64,000 nucleotides of DNA from positions 2,316,516-2,380,515 of the forward strand of contig CP070719.1 of NCBI GenBank assembly GCA_020350725.1, given 5' to 3'. The translations under genes were made by a program, and so were the position numbers. This document shows, piece after piece, positions 57,858 through 64,000 of the stretch (position 1 is the first letter of the stretch; the number at the start of each line of letters is the position of its first letter). The notes under the pieces are model-generated. The model made no database searches. It was given only the letters and a program-made list of their open reading frames with translations, and was not told where the DNA came from. This stretch comes from a bacterium (GTDB lineage: Bacteria; BMS3Abin14).

Positions 57858-58656
57858 AGGGCGGTCGAGGCTTCCGGCGGCACTGGACCGGGACCGTTTC
57901 GAAAGGCTCTATCAGGCATGCAACCGCAGGGAGTACGTGTATCCTGACCCCCTTGCAGTCGTCCTGGACTTCCCGAACCCGATCGACAGGGAGATCGCGG
58001 CCCTGGTCGCCTCATCCCTTGCTTACGGACGCGTCACCCAGATCCTCTCCTCGCTCGAAAGGGTTTTCAAGGTGACGGGAGAATCTCCCGGCTCCTATAT
58101 CCTCAGCAGGACCGGGGAGGACATAGAGGCCGATCTTGCCGACTTCAAGCACAGGTGGACCACCGGAAAGGACCTGGCCGGGCTGCTGATCGGCGCCCGG
58201 GAGATCCTCGAGGAATTCGGGTCACTGGAGGCTTTCTTCCTGACCGGCATGAATGAAGGCGATCCGAATGTCCTTCCCGCACTGGAGGCCTTTGTGGGGG
58301 GTTTTGGTCCAAGAACCGGCGGTTCCGGGTCAAGCCTGCTGGCCAGTCCGGCGGGCGGGAGTGCCTGCAAGAGGCTGAACCTCTTTCTCCGGTGGATGGT
58401 CCGGCAGGATGCCGTCGATCCTGGCGGCTGGACCAGAGTTCCTCCTTCCCTGCTCGTTGTTCCCCTGGACACCCACATGCTCCGGATAAGCCGGACGCTC
58501 GGCCTAACCGGGCGTAAGCAGGCTGACCTGGTGTGCGCCCTCGAGATAACGCAGGCCTTCAGGGCCATCTCCCCTGACGACCCTGTTAAATACGACTTTG
58601 CCCTGACCCGTTTTGGCATAAGGAACGACCTGAGCATGGAGGAATTTTTCGGGTAG
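57841..58656 (+). CDS. TIGR02757/DUF2400 family protein
   Basis: A 271-residue soluble protein. The family blocks are visible: ERLYQACNRREYVYPDPLAVVLDFPNPIDREIAALVASSLAYGRVTQILSSLERVF, MNEGDPNVLPALEAFVGGFGPR, KRLNLFLRWMVRQDAVDPGGW, LLVVPLDTHMLRISRTLGLTGRKQADLVCALEITQAFRAISPDDPVKYDFALTRFGIRN. The PVKYDFALTRFGI ending and the D-T-H metal-like motif suggest a helix-hairpin-helix DNA glycosylase-related fold (the family is distantly like Nth), but no activity is established. Start ATG 57841 after AGAAGGAG, inside the 3' end of the Fur-type gene. Member of that operon. Confidence 0.83.
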   Translation: MKPAHRGRSRLPAALDRDRFERLYQACNRREYVYPDPLAVVLDFPNPIDREIAALVASSLAYGRVTQILSSLERVFKVTGESPGSYILSRTGEDIEADLADFKHRWTTGKDLAGLLIGAREILEEFGSLEAFFLTGMNEGDPNVLPALEAFVGGFGPRTGGSGSSLLASPAGGSACKRLNLFLRWMVRQDAVDPGGWTRVPPSLLVVPLDTHMLRISRTLGLTGRKQADLVCALEITQAFRAISPDDPVKYDFALTRFGIRNDLSMEEFFG

Positions 58657-58778
58657 TCCTCACTGCGTGTGGATATGCTGTGGAAAGGGGGATCCGAGCC
58701 TGGAGAAGCAAAACCGCACATCCGAGAGACCGGAACACGGTACCTATAACCTGAAACTTATTTAAAGGAGGATTGACA

Positions 58779-59351
58779 GTGAGCCTTAAAGGAACGCAGA
58801 CCGAGAAAAACATCCTGACCGCATTTGCCGGAGAATCCCAGGCACGCAACCGGTACACCTACTTCTCCAGCAAGGCCCGCAAGGAGGGTTTCAGGCAGAT
58901 CGCGGAGATCTTCGAGGAGACCGCCGATCAGGAAAAGGAACACGCCAAGCGCCTTTTCAAGCTCCTGGAGGGCGGAGAGGCCGAGGTAACCGCTTCGTTC
59001 CCGGCCGGAGTGATAGGGAGCACGATGGAAAATCTGGCGGAGGCGGCGGGAGGCGAACACTACGAGTGGACCGAGATGTATCCCGGCTTCGCCAAGACGG
59101 CCCGGGAGGAGGGTTTCGGTCACATCGCGGCCATCTTCAAGGCGATCGCTGTGGCCGAGAAACAGCACGAAAAAAGGTATCGGGCCCTCAGGGGCAATAT
59201 CGAGGCGGGAAAAGTGTTCGCGAGGGACGAGACCGTGATCTGGGCCTGCCTGAACTGCGGGTACCTGCACGAGGGGACCGAAGCCCCCAAAGAGTGCCCC
59301 GCATGTGCCCACCCGCGGGACCATTTCGAGCTTCTCTGTGAGAACTGGTGA
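58779..59351 (+). CDS. Rubrerythrin
   Basis: A 190-residue non-heme iron peroxidase protecting anaerobes from H2O2. Diiron domain: [58 protein letters not shown] and [18 protein letters not shown], giving the E...E-x-x-H pairs of rubrerythrin. C-terminal rubredoxin-like Fe(SCys)4 domain: [32 protein letters not shown] with two CxxC. The GTG at 58779 is preferred over TTG 58773 because AAAGGAGGA ends 6 nt before it. Peroxide reduction is fed by a ferredoxin/rubredoxin system not encoded here. Confidence 0.96.
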   Translation: MSLKGTQTEKNILTAFAGESQARNRYTYFSSKARKEGFRQIAEIFEETADQEKEHAKRLFKLLEGGEAEVTASFPAGVIGSTMENLAEAAGGEHYEWTEMYPGFAKTAREEGFGHIAAIFKAIAVAEKQHEKRYRALRGNIEAGKVFARDETVIWACLNCGYLHEGTEAPKECPACAHPRDHFELLCENW

Positions 59352-59477
59352 TATAATAGGTTAATAAAGTGCTAAGTACCAAGTGCTAAGAGCTAAGCGC
59401 GAAGTTTTAATCGTGGCTCTTTGTCCTTGGCGCTTAGATTTCAAAGGTGCCAATACTTAAAAAAAGGAGACAGGGAT

Positions 59478-59852
59478 ATGGCGGAGAGATTGCAGGTTTA
59501 CGGATGTGACGTATGCGGGAACATCGTGGAAGTTGTCCACGCCGGAGCGGGCGACCTGGTCTGCTGCGGTCAACCGATGAATTTCCTCGCTGAAAATACG
59601 GTGGATGCTGCTGTCGAGAAACATGTTCCGGTCATCGAGGAGACCGACCACGGAATCAAGGTGACCGTGGGGAGCGTTCCCCATCCCATGGAGGCCGACC
59701 ATTACATCGAATGGATCGAAGTGGTCGCCGACGGCAGGGCCTACAGGGAGTTTCTCAATCCGGGCGATGCACCCGAGGCGACCTTCTGCATCGAGGGCAA
59801 GGACATCGTGGCGAGGGAGTACTGCAACAAACACGGACACTGGAAGTCCTGA
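59478..59852 (+). CDS. dfx: Desulfoferrodoxin (2Fe superoxide reductase)
   Basis: A 124-residue superoxide reductase. N-terminal desulforedoxin-like domain with [27 protein letters not shown] (C-x2-C and CC for iron centre I). C-terminal neelaredoxin domain with the iron centre II ligands: EKHVPVIE (with the adjacent Glu/Lys catalytic pair), [14 protein letters not shown] (two His), and CNKHGHW (Cys and His). It reduces superoxide to H2O2, which rubrerythrin then removes. ATG 59478 after AAAAGGAGACAGG. Immediately downstream of rubrerythrin across a short repeat-containing gap (AAGTGCTAAGTACCAAGTGCTAAG words at about 59368-59400). Confidence 0.96.
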   Translation: MAERLQVYGCDVCGNIVEVVHAGAGDLVCCGQPMNFLAENTVDAAVEKHVPVIEETDHGIKVTVGSVPHPMEADHYIEWIEVVADGRAYREFLNPGDAPEATFCIEGKDIVAREYCNKHGHWKS

Positions 59853-60004
59853 TATGGTCAACCTGCCTCGGCCTTCCTCGCCCCTGGTGGCGGTTCGACA
59901 GGCTCACCGTCCCGAGTTCGTCGAGGGAGAGAGGACCGAGGTGAGGGGGACCAGACATGATCGACCAACCTCCTATTGAGGATAATAGTGATCTGAATTG
60001 ACAG

Positions 60005-60028
60005 GGCGGCCTCCGGGCCGCCTTTCTT
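60005..60028 (+). terminator. Rho-independent terminator after desulfoferrodoxin
   Basis: GGCGGCC (60005-60011) pairs with GGCCGCC (60016-60022) with a TCCG loop, followed by TTTCTT. It lies about 150 nt after the desulfoferrodoxin stop and closes the oxygen-defence unit. Confidence 0.8.
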
Positions 60029-60244
60029 ATGGGTATTCCTGCAGGATCGAGAACCCTGCAGTCAGTATTCGGATACAGGTTCTAGAGGGAAAATATCCTC
60101 ATTCCTGCAGCCGGTACCTTTGCCTGCTCCGGATCCCCAGATAAAATCATTTCCGATCGATTGCCCTGTTACCCGGTAAAAGTTGCTTCTCCTGCTGAAT
60201 CCAGAATTCTGACTGCTGAATACTCGGAAAAACATTATCCCCCC

Positions 60245-60280
60245 TTGACAAATCAAATTAAATAGGTATTATGATACCTA
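60245..60280 (+). promoter_or_regulatory. Promoter and operator of the Rrf2 gene
   Basis: TTGACA (60245-60250) and TATTAT (60267-60272) are separated by 16 nt. Overlapping the -10, TAGGTAT (60263-60269) and ATACCTA (60274-60280) form a perfect inverted repeat with a 4-nt centre, an ideal autoregulatory operator for a dimeric Rrf2 repressor. Because transcription would begin after about 60278, the ATG at 60271 cannot be the start codon of the gene. Confidence 0.7.
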
Positions 60281-60309
60281 AATACCTAATTATCGATCGG
60301 GAGGGCCTT

Positions 60310-60762
60310 TTGCCCAGCGTACTGAAAATATCCGAAGCAGCGTCGATGGCCATGCACACCATGGTGATCCTGGCGGCATCCGGCGGGGGCACAATCTCAG
60401 CCAAGGAGATCGCCGCCAGGCTCAACGCCTCGGAGGCCCACCTGGCGAAGGTGATGCAGCGGTTGGCAAGGGCGGGGCTCGTCAAATCCACAAGGGGTCC
60501 AAAGGGAGGATTCGTTCTCAGCCGCAGGGGTGAGGAAATCACCCTGCTCGAGGTCTACCAGTCCATCGAGGGCCCCCTTCCGGAGGACGGATGCCTGTTC
60601 GAGCAGCCCTCGTGTCACGGCAACGGGTGCATCCTCGGCGGCTTTCTCGATCAGGTGAACAGGGACCTGAGGATATATCTGGAGACGACCACCGTCTCCG
60701 GACAAAACAACCTATACAGGAGAGATGAAAATGGCAAAGAGATCGATCGTACACATCGATGA
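60310..60762 (+). CDS. Rrf2-family transcriptional regulator (Fe-S sensing)
   Basis: A 150-residue winged-helix regulator. DNA-binding part LKISEAASMAMHTMVILAASGGGTISAKEIAARLNASEAHLAKVMQRLARAGLVKSTRGPKGGFVLSR; then the iron-sulfur cluster loop DGCLFEQPSCHGNGCILG with three conserved Cys as in IscR/NsrR/RsrR types. The TTG at 60310 (protein MPSVLKIS...) is preferred over the ATG at 60271, which lies inside the promoter -10 and before the probable transcription start. It probably represses or activates the ferredoxin and ferritin-like genes that follow and its own promoter through the TAGGTAT palindrome. The ferredoxin gene overlaps its 3' end by 32 nt. Confidence 0.88.
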   Translation: MPSVLKISEAASMAMHTMVILAASGGGTISAKEIAARLNASEAHLAKVMQRLARAGLVKSTRGPKGGFVLSRRGEEITLLEVYQSIEGPLPEDGCLFEQPSCHGNGCILGGFLDQVNRDLRIYLETTTVSGQNNLYRRDENGKEIDRTHR

Positions 60763-61624
60763 GGACAAGTGTGACGGGTGCGGATTGTGTGTCCCGGGCT
60801 GTGCGGAGGGCGCACTGCAGATCATTGACGGCAAGGCCAAGCTGGTCAGCGATATCTACTGCGACGGCCTCGGCGCCTGCCTGGGAGAGTGCCCGCAGGG
60901 AGCCATCACCATGATCGAGAGAGAGGCCGAGGACTTCAGCGAGGAGGCTGTCAAGGAGCACCTCGAGAACCTCCAGGGCGGTTCGGACCATGCCCATGGC
61001 CATGACGCGGAGGAGGACCAGGACTCCCTGGCCTGCGGCTGCCCCAGCACGATGGTCCAGTCCTTCGGCGAGGTCAGGGAGAAAAAGCCCGTTTCCCCTT
61101 CGCCCGTCGCCGCCGGCCTGGGCGGGTGTCCGGGATCGAGGTCACAGTCCTTTGAAAAGGCAGGCCAGGGCACCGGGGCGGCCAGCGGAGCCGCAGTTTC
61201 GGGTGGACACGAGGAGGGTCATCCCGTTGCCTCGCGCCTGGGCAACTGGCCGGTACAGATCATGCTGGTTCCGGTTCAGGCTCCCTACCTGAATGGTGCT
61301 GATATCGTCATCGCGGCCGACTGCGCCCCTTTTGCCTACGCCGACTTCCACCGCCGTTTCCTGGAAGGAAAGACGTTGCTCATCGGCTGTCCCAAGCTCG
61401 ACGACACGGAGGTGTACGTCAGGAAACTGTCTGAGATCTTCAGGCAGAACGACATCCGATCCATTGACATCGTTTACATGGAAGTTCCATGCTGCACGGG
61501 GCTGGTGCACCTGGTCAAGACGGCCCTTGACCAGAGCGGAAGGAATATCCCGACGACCCTTAGCCGGGTGGGTATAAAGGGCGATTTCGTTGAGGAACGA
61601 ACCCTGGGCGGAGCGGCCGCCTGA
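60731..61624 (+). CDS. 4Fe-4S ferredoxin with a large C-terminal domain
   Basis: A 297-residue cytoplasmic iron-sulfur protein. N-terminal ferredoxin: CDGCGLCVPGCAEGAL and CDGLGACLGECPQGAI; the second motif has the family-specific C-x5-C-x3-CP arrangement, so only one cluster is canonical. A linker of about 100 residues is rich in His, Glu and Gly with CGCPST and GGCPGS motifs. The C-terminal half (LGNWPVQIMLVPVQAPYLNGADIVIAADCAPFAYADFHRRFLEGKTLLIGCPKLDD ... VYMEVPCCTGLVHLVKTALDQS) has additional Cys pairs. This protein follows Rrf2-type regulators in many anaerobes. ATG 60731 was chosen over ATG 60725 on spacing from AGGAGA. Its role, perhaps electron supply to the ferritin-like proteins, is inferred. 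Confidence 0.85.
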   Translation: MAKRSIVHIDEDKCDGCGLCVPGCAEGALQIIDGKAKLVSDIYCDGLGACLGECPQGAITMIEREAEDFSEEAVKEHLENLQGGSDHAHGHDAEEDQDSLACGCPSTMVQSFGEVREKKPVSPSPVAAGLGGCPGSRSQSFEKAGQGTGAASGAAVSGGHEEGHPVASRLGNWPVQIMLVPVQAPYLNGADIVIAADCAPFAYADFHRRFLEGKTLLIGCPKLDDTEVYVRKLSEIFRQNDIRSIDIVYMEVPCCTGLVHLVKTALDQSGRNIPTTLSRVGIKGDFVEERTLGGAAA

Positions 61625-61745
61625 CGGTCCTCGCTGGATTCGTCTCCCGGCCCTTTACTACTACGATTATTAGGCTTATATTAGGGCAGCCTTAAGATCG
61701 CATACCGGAGGCTGCCCGCCTCCGAAGACATCAAAGGGGGACTCG

Positions 61746-62240
61746 ATGGAGAACCAGAAAGTGTACGGACCTCATGAGGCTGTCATGCTCGGGATCGAGC
61801 TGGAGAACGCCGGCCATCACTTCTACACCAGGGTCGCTGATTGTGCGGTCGATTTCCGGGTTAAGGAGATCTTTCAAAAACTGGCCGCGGCCGAGGTCAA
61901 ACACCTCAAGATCATCAAGGAGGAGATCGAGCCGATTTTCGCTCCGGAGTGGTACCGTGAAGAGGATCAACAGCTCATGGCCGAATACCTGCGGGACGTT
62001 GAAAAACAGCCGGTGTTCCCGGATCCGGAAGAGGCTGCCGACTACTGCAGCCGGGCCGACACGACCGTCAAGGCCATCGACATCGGCATCCGGGCGGAGG
62101 AGCGTTCCATGATGTATTTCTCCTACCTGAGAGACGCCACCCAGGACGATGCGGGCAAGGAGGCCTTCGAGAGGCTTTACAACGAGGAGAGCAAACACCT
62201 CAAGATGCTTCAGGATCTGAAAAAGGAACTGCTGGCTTAG
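61746..62240 (+). CDS. Ferritin-like (rubrerythrin-type) diiron protein, copy 1
   Basis: A 164-residue four-helix ferritin-like protein without a rubredoxin domain. Diiron ligands: GIELENAGHHFYTRVADC, AAAEVKHLKIIKEE (E-x-x-H), RAEERSMMYFSYL and YNEESKHLKML (E-x-x-H). It starts with ATG 61746 after AAAGGGG. It is the first of two adjacent ferritin-like genes (32 nt apart) and probably co-transcribed with the Rrf2-ferredoxin pair, 121 nt upstream. Function is likely peroxide detoxification or iron handling; no experimental basis in the sequence itself. Confidence 0.9.
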   Translation: MENQKVYGPHEAVMLGIELENAGHHFYTRVADCAVDFRVKEIFQKLAAAEVKHLKIIKEEIEPIFAPEWYREEDQQLMAEYLRDVEKQPVFPDPEEAADYCSRADTTVKAIDIGIRAEERSMMYFSYLRDATQDDAGKEAFERLYNEESKHLKMLQDLKKELLA

Positions 62241-62272
62241 GTCCAGGGCCGGCAAGAGAGGAGATTGACGAG

Positions 62273-62794
62273 ATGTCCGATGAGAGAAAAGCCCACGTTG
62301 AGGCCCTTCAGATGGCCATGGACACGGAGAAAAAGGGCTACCGGTTCTACCGGATCGCCGCTGAAAGCAGCAGGGACCCGAAGGGAAAAAAGGTCTTTGA
62401 ACATCTGGCAAAGGACGAGATCGAGCACATGGGCGTTTTCGCCACCCTCTACGAGAGCCTTACAAACGACGAGCCCTGGATGACCTACGAGGAGGCGGTG
62501 GCAAAATTCGGGCAGACGGATCAGGACAAGCTCATCTTTCCCGACGAGCCCGTTGAGGCCGAGGAGAACTTCGACGACCTGAAAGCCCTCGAGGAAGCAC
62601 TGGGTTTCGAGAAGAAAGCGGTCGCCTTCTACCAGAACCAGGCGGAGAAAGCAGAGGACGACACCGCCAGGGCCTTCTACCAGAGCCTGGTGGTCATCGA
62701 AGAGGGGCACGTCAAGATCATCCAGGCCGAGATCGACTCCCTGACCGGCACCGGTTTCTGGCTGGACTATCAGGAGATCTCCCTGGAGCACTGA
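62273..62794 (+). CDS. Ferritin-like (rubrerythrin-type) diiron protein, copy 2
   Basis: A 173-residue ferritin-like protein, paralogous to its upstream neighbour. Ligand motifs: MAMDTEKKGYRFYRIAAESS, HLAKDEIEHMGVF (E-x-x-H), LEEALGFEKKAVAFYQNQAEKAED and VVIEEGHVKIIQAEI (E-x-x-H). Between helices 2 and 3 is a longer insert (TNDEPWMTYEEAVAKFGQTDQDKLIFPDEPVEAEENFDDL) than in copy 1. GAGGAG upstream of ATG 62273. The downstream hairpin marks the end of the operon. Confidence 0.9.
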   Translation: MSDERKAHVEALQMAMDTEKKGYRFYRIAAESSRDPKGKKVFEHLAKDEIEHMGVFATLYESLTNDEPWMTYEEAVAKFGQTDQDKLIFPDEPVEAEENFDDLKALEEALGFEKKAVAFYQNQAEKAEDDTARAFYQSLVVIEEGHVKIIQAEIDSLTGTGFWLDYQEISLEH

Positions 62795-62830
62795 AATCCG
62801 GTTTCCTCACACCTTTGAATCATCATTCCC

Positions 62831-62861
62831 GGGCGGTTGCCAGAGACCGCCCTTTTCTTTT
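62831..62861 (+). terminator. Rho-independent terminator
   Basis: GGGCGGT (62831-62837) pairs with ACCGCCC (62846-62852) around an 8-nt loop, followed by TTTTCTTTT. It closes the Rrf2-ferredoxin-ferritin operon. Confidence 0.9.
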
Positions 62862-62890
62862 GCCGGAAGGTGGTTAAGATGGAAGGGTAT

Positions 62891-62942
62891 TCAGACATTA
62901 GACATTAGAGATTTGAGATTGGATATTCGTGATTGGAGATTG
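62891..62942. repeat. Short family A repeat array
   Basis: About 50 bp of ACATTAGACATTAGAGATTTGAGATTGG-like units, the same family as at 0.97, 2.2, 16.4, 18.7 and 43.6 kb. Confidence 0.55.
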
Positions 62943-62998
62943 AAAAAACTTTCCGCTTTCTCCTTTAACCTTTTCCCTGAATTTCCGGAGGAAATTCG

Positions 62999-63391
62999 AT
63001 GTTTTTCCGCCTCTTCCTTCTTTTCACCCTCGTGCCGGCCATCGAGCTGTATCTGCTCATCAAGGTGGGGACCGTCATCGGGGCGTTCAACACCCTGTTA
63101 GTCATCATCCTGACAGGGGTGGTGGGTGCCTTCTACGCCCGCCAGCAGGGTTTCCGGGTCGTCAACAACATCCAGTGGAAGATGGAGCAGGGTGAGCTGC
63201 CCGGTGACGACCTGATCAACGGCGCCATGCTCCTCGTCGGCGGGGCGCTGCTGGTCACCCCAGGCTTCATAACCGACTTCGCCGGATTTTCCCTCATCTT
63301 CCCCCCCACCCGGGAGGCGATCAAGGTCAGCGTGAAACGATATCTGGAAAAGAAGATCAGGGAGGGGGAGGTAAGGGTTTATCCTTATTGA
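62999..63391 (+). CDS. fxsA: FxsA family membrane protein
   Basis: A 130-residue membrane protein of the FxsA family, which in E. coli relieves exclusion of phage T7 by F; its cellular role is unknown. Features: FRLFLLFTLVPAIELYLLIKVGTVIGAFNTLLVIILTGVVGAFYAR (two helices with the family P-x-x-E-L-x-x-L-I-x-V-G), QWKMEQGELPGDDLINGAMLLVGGALLVTPGFITDFAGFSLIFPPTR (the E-x-P-x-x-x-x-x-x-G-A-M-L-L-x-A-G-x-L-L-x-x-P-G-F-x-T-D motif), and a Lys-rich C-terminal tail. GGAGGAA lies about 4 nt before ATG 62999. No operon partner. Confidence 0.92.
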   Translation: MFFRLFLLFTLVPAIELYLLIKVGTVIGAFNTLLVIILTGVVGAFYARQQGFRVVNNIQWKMEQGELPGDDLINGAMLLVGGALLVTPGFITDFAGFSLIFPPTREAIKVSVKRYLEKKIREGEVRVYPY

Positions 63392-63547
63392 CGGCGGGAG
63401 CCGGGCGCCGGAAAACCGATCCAGAATCCAAAAAGCAGTTCCCCGTTCACAGTTTCCGGTTCACGGTTAGGACCGCCGTGATTTGTGATTCGTGATTAGT
63501 GATTCGGAAACGAATCCAAAGTCCAAAGTCCAAGTCTGAAAACATCT

Positions 63548-63647
63548 CTGTGGCACTCTGTGGCGGCGTCTCAAAGGACGCCTCTGTGGTCCTCTGTGGT
63601 AAAGGCTTTTCCCGAGATCGCTTCGCTCGTACACAGCTCGCGATGAC
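63548..63647 (-). repeat. Composite repeat copy 2 (C+D)
   Basis: On the minus strand: family C (GTCATCGCGAGCTGTGTACG AG... ATCTCGGG, 63647-63611) then family D (63603-63548) with the same GGCGTC/GACGCC hairpin as copy 1. The linker reads GAAAAGCC. Confidence 0.75.
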
Positions 63648-63893
63648 TTTGTTACTCTCCTCGTCCCCCCGTCTGGTGATTTACGTTCCATGTTCCAGAT
63701 ACTAACTGAGAGCTGAGTCCTAAGTACTTAGTGATATGTGATAAGTAACAGCTCAGTATGCTTATCTCTTATCACTTATCTCTTAGAACTATATATCTAT
63801 CTCCCCCTCTCCCTATCTCCCCCTCGCCCCATCGCCCCCTCTGGACGCTGGCCTCTGGGCTCTGGACTGATTTCTCCCCCCCCGCCCCCTCGC

Positions 63894-63998
63894 AATTACT
63901 GTGGCCCTCTGCGGTGCGGTCAGAAAGGGACCGCTCTGTGTCCTCTGTGGTGAAGGCTTTTCCCGAGATCGCTTCGCTCGTACACAGCTCTCGATGAC
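63894..63998 (-). repeat. Composite repeat copy 3 (C+D), variant hairpin
   Basis: On the minus strand: family C (63998-63961), linker, then family D (about 63956-63894) in which the hairpin is GCGGTC-CCTTTCT-GACCGC instead of GGCGTC-CTTTGA-GACGCC. Both arms have changed together, keeping the stem paired. Confidence 0.7.
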
Positions 63999-64000
63999 TT

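Larger units (their letters stand above)
59853..60309. other. 457-bp spacer: repeat word, terminator, promoter region of the Rrf2 gene
   Basis: A GGTTCGACAGGCTCACCGTCCCGAG word (family E, 59892-59916) is followed by a terminator hairpin (separate entry) and about 200 bp without recognisable features. The end of the region carries the Rrf2 promoter and operator. No gene is supported. Confidence 0.5.
63392..64000. repeat. 609-bp repeat mosaic with two composite D-C elements
   Basis: Family B words (about 63476-63510) and CCAAAGTCCAAAGTCC words are followed by a family D element at 63548-63603 directly joined to a family C element at 63611-63647, both in the minus orientation relative to the copy at 53.2 kb. 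After AAGTACTTAGTG and CTTATCTCTTATCACTTATCTC words (63710-63785) and CCCCCTCTCCCTATCTCCCCCTCGCCCCATCGCC words (63800-63840), a second composite occurs: family D at about 63894-63956 joined to family C at 63961-63998, cut by the window end. No gene is supported. Confidence 0.75.

Noticed and set aside
1-64000. tRNA, rRNA, integrase or IS element
   Set aside because: I searched for CCA-ending cloverleafs, rRNA-like stretches, transposase or integrase motifs and saw none; the repeats present carry no transposase gene in the window.

Overview
The window is high-GC, gene-dense bacterial DNA. The gene set points to a strictly or mainly anaerobic Desulfobacterota-type (deltaproteobacterial) organism: a tetraheme class III cytochrome, desulfoferrodoxin, several rubrerythrin-like proteins, Rrf2 and PerR-like regulators, an arsenosugar-type radical SAM cluster and a probable selenocysteine protein. 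This is an inference from gene content; there is no rRNA or tRNA in the window to test it.

Layout. 0-5.5 kb: end of a multicopper oxidase, WrbA, class I fructose-1,6-bisphosphatase, and an EamA transporter fused to an isoprenylcysteine-methyltransferase-like domain. 6-9.3 kb: an ehuBCDA-type ABC importer (ectoine/hydroxyectoine or a related polar solute). 9.4-15.5 kb: TPR protein, fructokinase, sucrose-phosphate synthase/phosphatase and sucrose synthase. 15.5-25 kb, mostly minus strand: MarC; a rhodanese-ferritin fusion whose catalytic cysteine codon is TGA; a SelD-N-terminus-like oxidoreductase; a plus-strand trio of very small proteins; a lipoprotein; a CopD-like/cytochrome b5-like protein; a PEPCK/HprK-fold protein; SfsA. 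25-29.3 kb: dienelactone hydrolase, PfpI, a 721-residue unknown protein, tetraheme cytochrome c. 30-38.5 kb, minus strand: GH63-DUF547 fusion, flavin disulfide reductase, glucokinase, transaldolase/phosphoglucose isomerase, RpiB. 38.7-44.7 kb: ArsS, TVP38, MerA-like reductase, DUF2064-GT2 fusion, Fpg. 45-51.6 kb: secreted protein behind a sigma-54-like promoter, DUF47-PiT phosphate uptake, DUF445, two-component system. 51.8-58.7 kb: two paralogous thioredoxin-like CxxC proteins, metallophosphoesterase, M48-TPR protease and partner, PerR-like regulator, TIGR02757. 58.8-63.4 kb: rubrerythrin, desulfoferrodoxin, Rrf2, ferredoxin, two ferritin-like proteins, FxsA.

How it fits together. Sucrose synthesis and turnover, Fbp, Glk and Pgi around F6P/UDP-glucose, an ectoine-type importer and a GH63 enzyme (a family that includes glucosyl- and mannosylglycerate hydrolases) suggest compatible-solute management. 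The PerR/rubrerythrin/desulfoferrodoxin/Rrf2/ferritin block is an anaerobe's oxygen-defence island.

Most notable. Minus strand 17352-16507 reads as one 281-codon gene if the UGA at 17133-17131 is selenocysteine. That codon sits exactly where the rhodanese catalytic Cys belongs, the reading frame continues through the rest of the rhodanese fold into a complete diiron ferritin-like domain, and a bacterial-SECIS-like hairpin begins 11 nt after the UGA. The gene just upstream belongs to the oxidoreductase family that is fused to SelD elsewhere.

Intergenic regions are full of several dispersed repeat families, including a composite two-part element with three copies whose central hairpin shows compensatory changes between copies.
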